A stretch of 7,710 nt of DNA, taken from positions 1 through 7,710 of the forward strand of contig JALSNA010000402.1 of assembly GCA_026987255.1 (NCBI GenBank), written 5' to 3'. The notes below the pieces were generated by a model that saw nothing but the letters and a program-made list of their open reading frames with translations, was not told the DNA's origin and made no database searches. The DNA comes from Hyphomicrobiales bacterium (GTDB lineage: Bacteria > Pseudomonadota > Alphaproteobacteria > Rhizobiales > Aestuariivirgaceae). Of the stretch, positions 7,117 through 7,710 are shown piece after piece. How positions within the stretch are numbered: the stretch's first letter is position 1; every line of letters starts with the position of its first letter. Position numbers and translations under genes: made by a program.

Positions 7117-7710
7117 CTACCTGTCCAGCACGCGGCCGCTGACGGCATCGACCAGAACGCGGCGGATGCGCGAGCCGGTCTTGAGCTTGACCGCATAGAC
7201 GGGCGGGACGCCGGGCAGAAGCTCCACCCCCAGCCCCATGCTGCCGGGAATGACGCGCAGCACCTTGCGCAGCGCCTGGGAGGGGGCGATGCGGCGCGCC
7301 GCCGGGGCGGGCAGGCCCCTTTGTGGCGTCGTGGCCTGGCGCGGCGGGGTGCGCGGCGGGCGGAAGGCGGGCGGCAGCTTGCGGCGCTGGCGGAAGGCCG
7401 GGCGGCGGTAGGCGTTGCCGTAGGGGGATGCGACACGGATGATGTTCCGCGTGCCCATGGCCGGGGCGCGCAGGTCATCGCGGTAGGACCCGGCTTGCGG
7501 CATGGCGGCGCGCAGGGGATCGTCGCGCAATGGACGCAAATGGCGCGCGGGCGGCCTTTGGCGCACTGGCTGGCGGAGGCGCGGGATGGGCGGGCGGGGG
7601 CGCAGGCGGGCGGGACGCAGGCGGCGGGGCAGGCGCTCAAGACCGCCCGCAGCGCGCAAAGGCAGGGGAGCTGGCCTGTAGAGCGCCTGCCGGATGGGGG
7701 CTTCATGCTG
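7117..7710 (-). CDS. Arg/Pro-rich protein with C-terminal PepSY-like domain, 5' end outside the window
   Basis: The frame is open from the window edge to TAG at 7117, giving 197 visible residues. The last 50 or so (ALRKVLRVIPGSMGLGVELL through RRVLVDAVSGRVLDR) fit a PepSY-type fold: an amphipathic helix, then beta strands ending in the hallmark VDAxSGxVL. PepSY proteins are usually exported and often sit beside PhoP/PhoQ-type or other two-component genes, as here; a role in modulating the sensor or periplasmic proteolysis is an inference. The upstream part is low-complexity and basic: in the 51 residues encoded by about 7656-7504 there are 16 Arg and 11 Pro. No ATG or GTG start occurs in this frame before the edge (TTG at 7659 is the only candidate upstream of an internal ATG), so the true start and any signal peptide probably lie beyond 7710. 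A start in another frame at 7706 leaves a possible frameshift unresolved. Confidence 0.72.
   Translation of the reverse strand, partial: QHEAPIRQALYRPAPLPLRAAGGLERLPRRLRPARLRPRPPIPRLRQPVRQRPPARHLRPLRDDPLRAAMPQAGSYRDDLRAPAMGTRNIIRVASPYGNAYRRPAFRQRRKLPPAFRPPRTPPRQATTPQRGLPAPAARRIAPSQALRKVLRVIPGSMGLGVELLPGVPPVYAVKLKTGSRIRRVLVDAVSGRVLDR

Overview
The window suggests a high-GC alphaproteobacterium. Every supported gene is on the minus strand. The gene order DUF721/DciA - DsbA-family thioredoxin - SMC, read 5'->3' on the minus strand, is a well-known alphaproteobacterial arrangement. The SMC protein has an alphaproteobacterial-type sequence, with P-loop GPNGCGKSN and a short Trp-containing hinge. 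Third codon positions are strongly G/C biased, which is why long spurious open frames run antisense to smc and to the histidine kinase. No tRNA, rRNA, insertion sequence, CRISPR array or phage gene is visible.

Layout, from high to low coordinates (direction of transcription): (1) 7710-7117, a 5'-truncated gene for an Arg/Pro-rich protein ending in a PepSY-like domain. (2) 7063-6392, a PhoP/OmpR-type response regulator. (3) 6395-5001, a PhoQ-like sensor histidine kinase whose start codon overlaps the regulator's stop (ATGA). (4) 5000-4797, a 204-bp intergenic stretch with a G-rich tract, an inverted repeat and a plausible sigma70-type promoter. (5) 4796-4329, DUF721/DciA. (6) 4244-3576, a secreted DsbA-like thiol oxidoreductase with a Tat-like signal. 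(7) 3492-37, the full-length condensin subunit SMC. Bases 1-36 follow the smc stop and hold no recognisable gene or terminator.

Functionally there are two units. The first is an envelope-stress type cassette: a PepSY protein, then a regulator and kinase that are probably co-transcribed and translationally coupled. The second is a housekeeping cluster joining replicative helicase loading (DciA), periplasmic disulfide chemistry (DsbA) and chromosome organisation (SMC). It is probably transcribed from its own promoter just upstream of the DciA gene. The two intercistronic gaps of the second unit (84 and 83 bp) each carry a GC-rich hairpin without a T-tract.

I found no convincing undescribed system. 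The points most worth a second look are the unresolved 5' end and reading frame of the PepSY gene, the non-enterobacterial sensor domain of the PhoQ-like kinase, and the hairpins between the operon genes.
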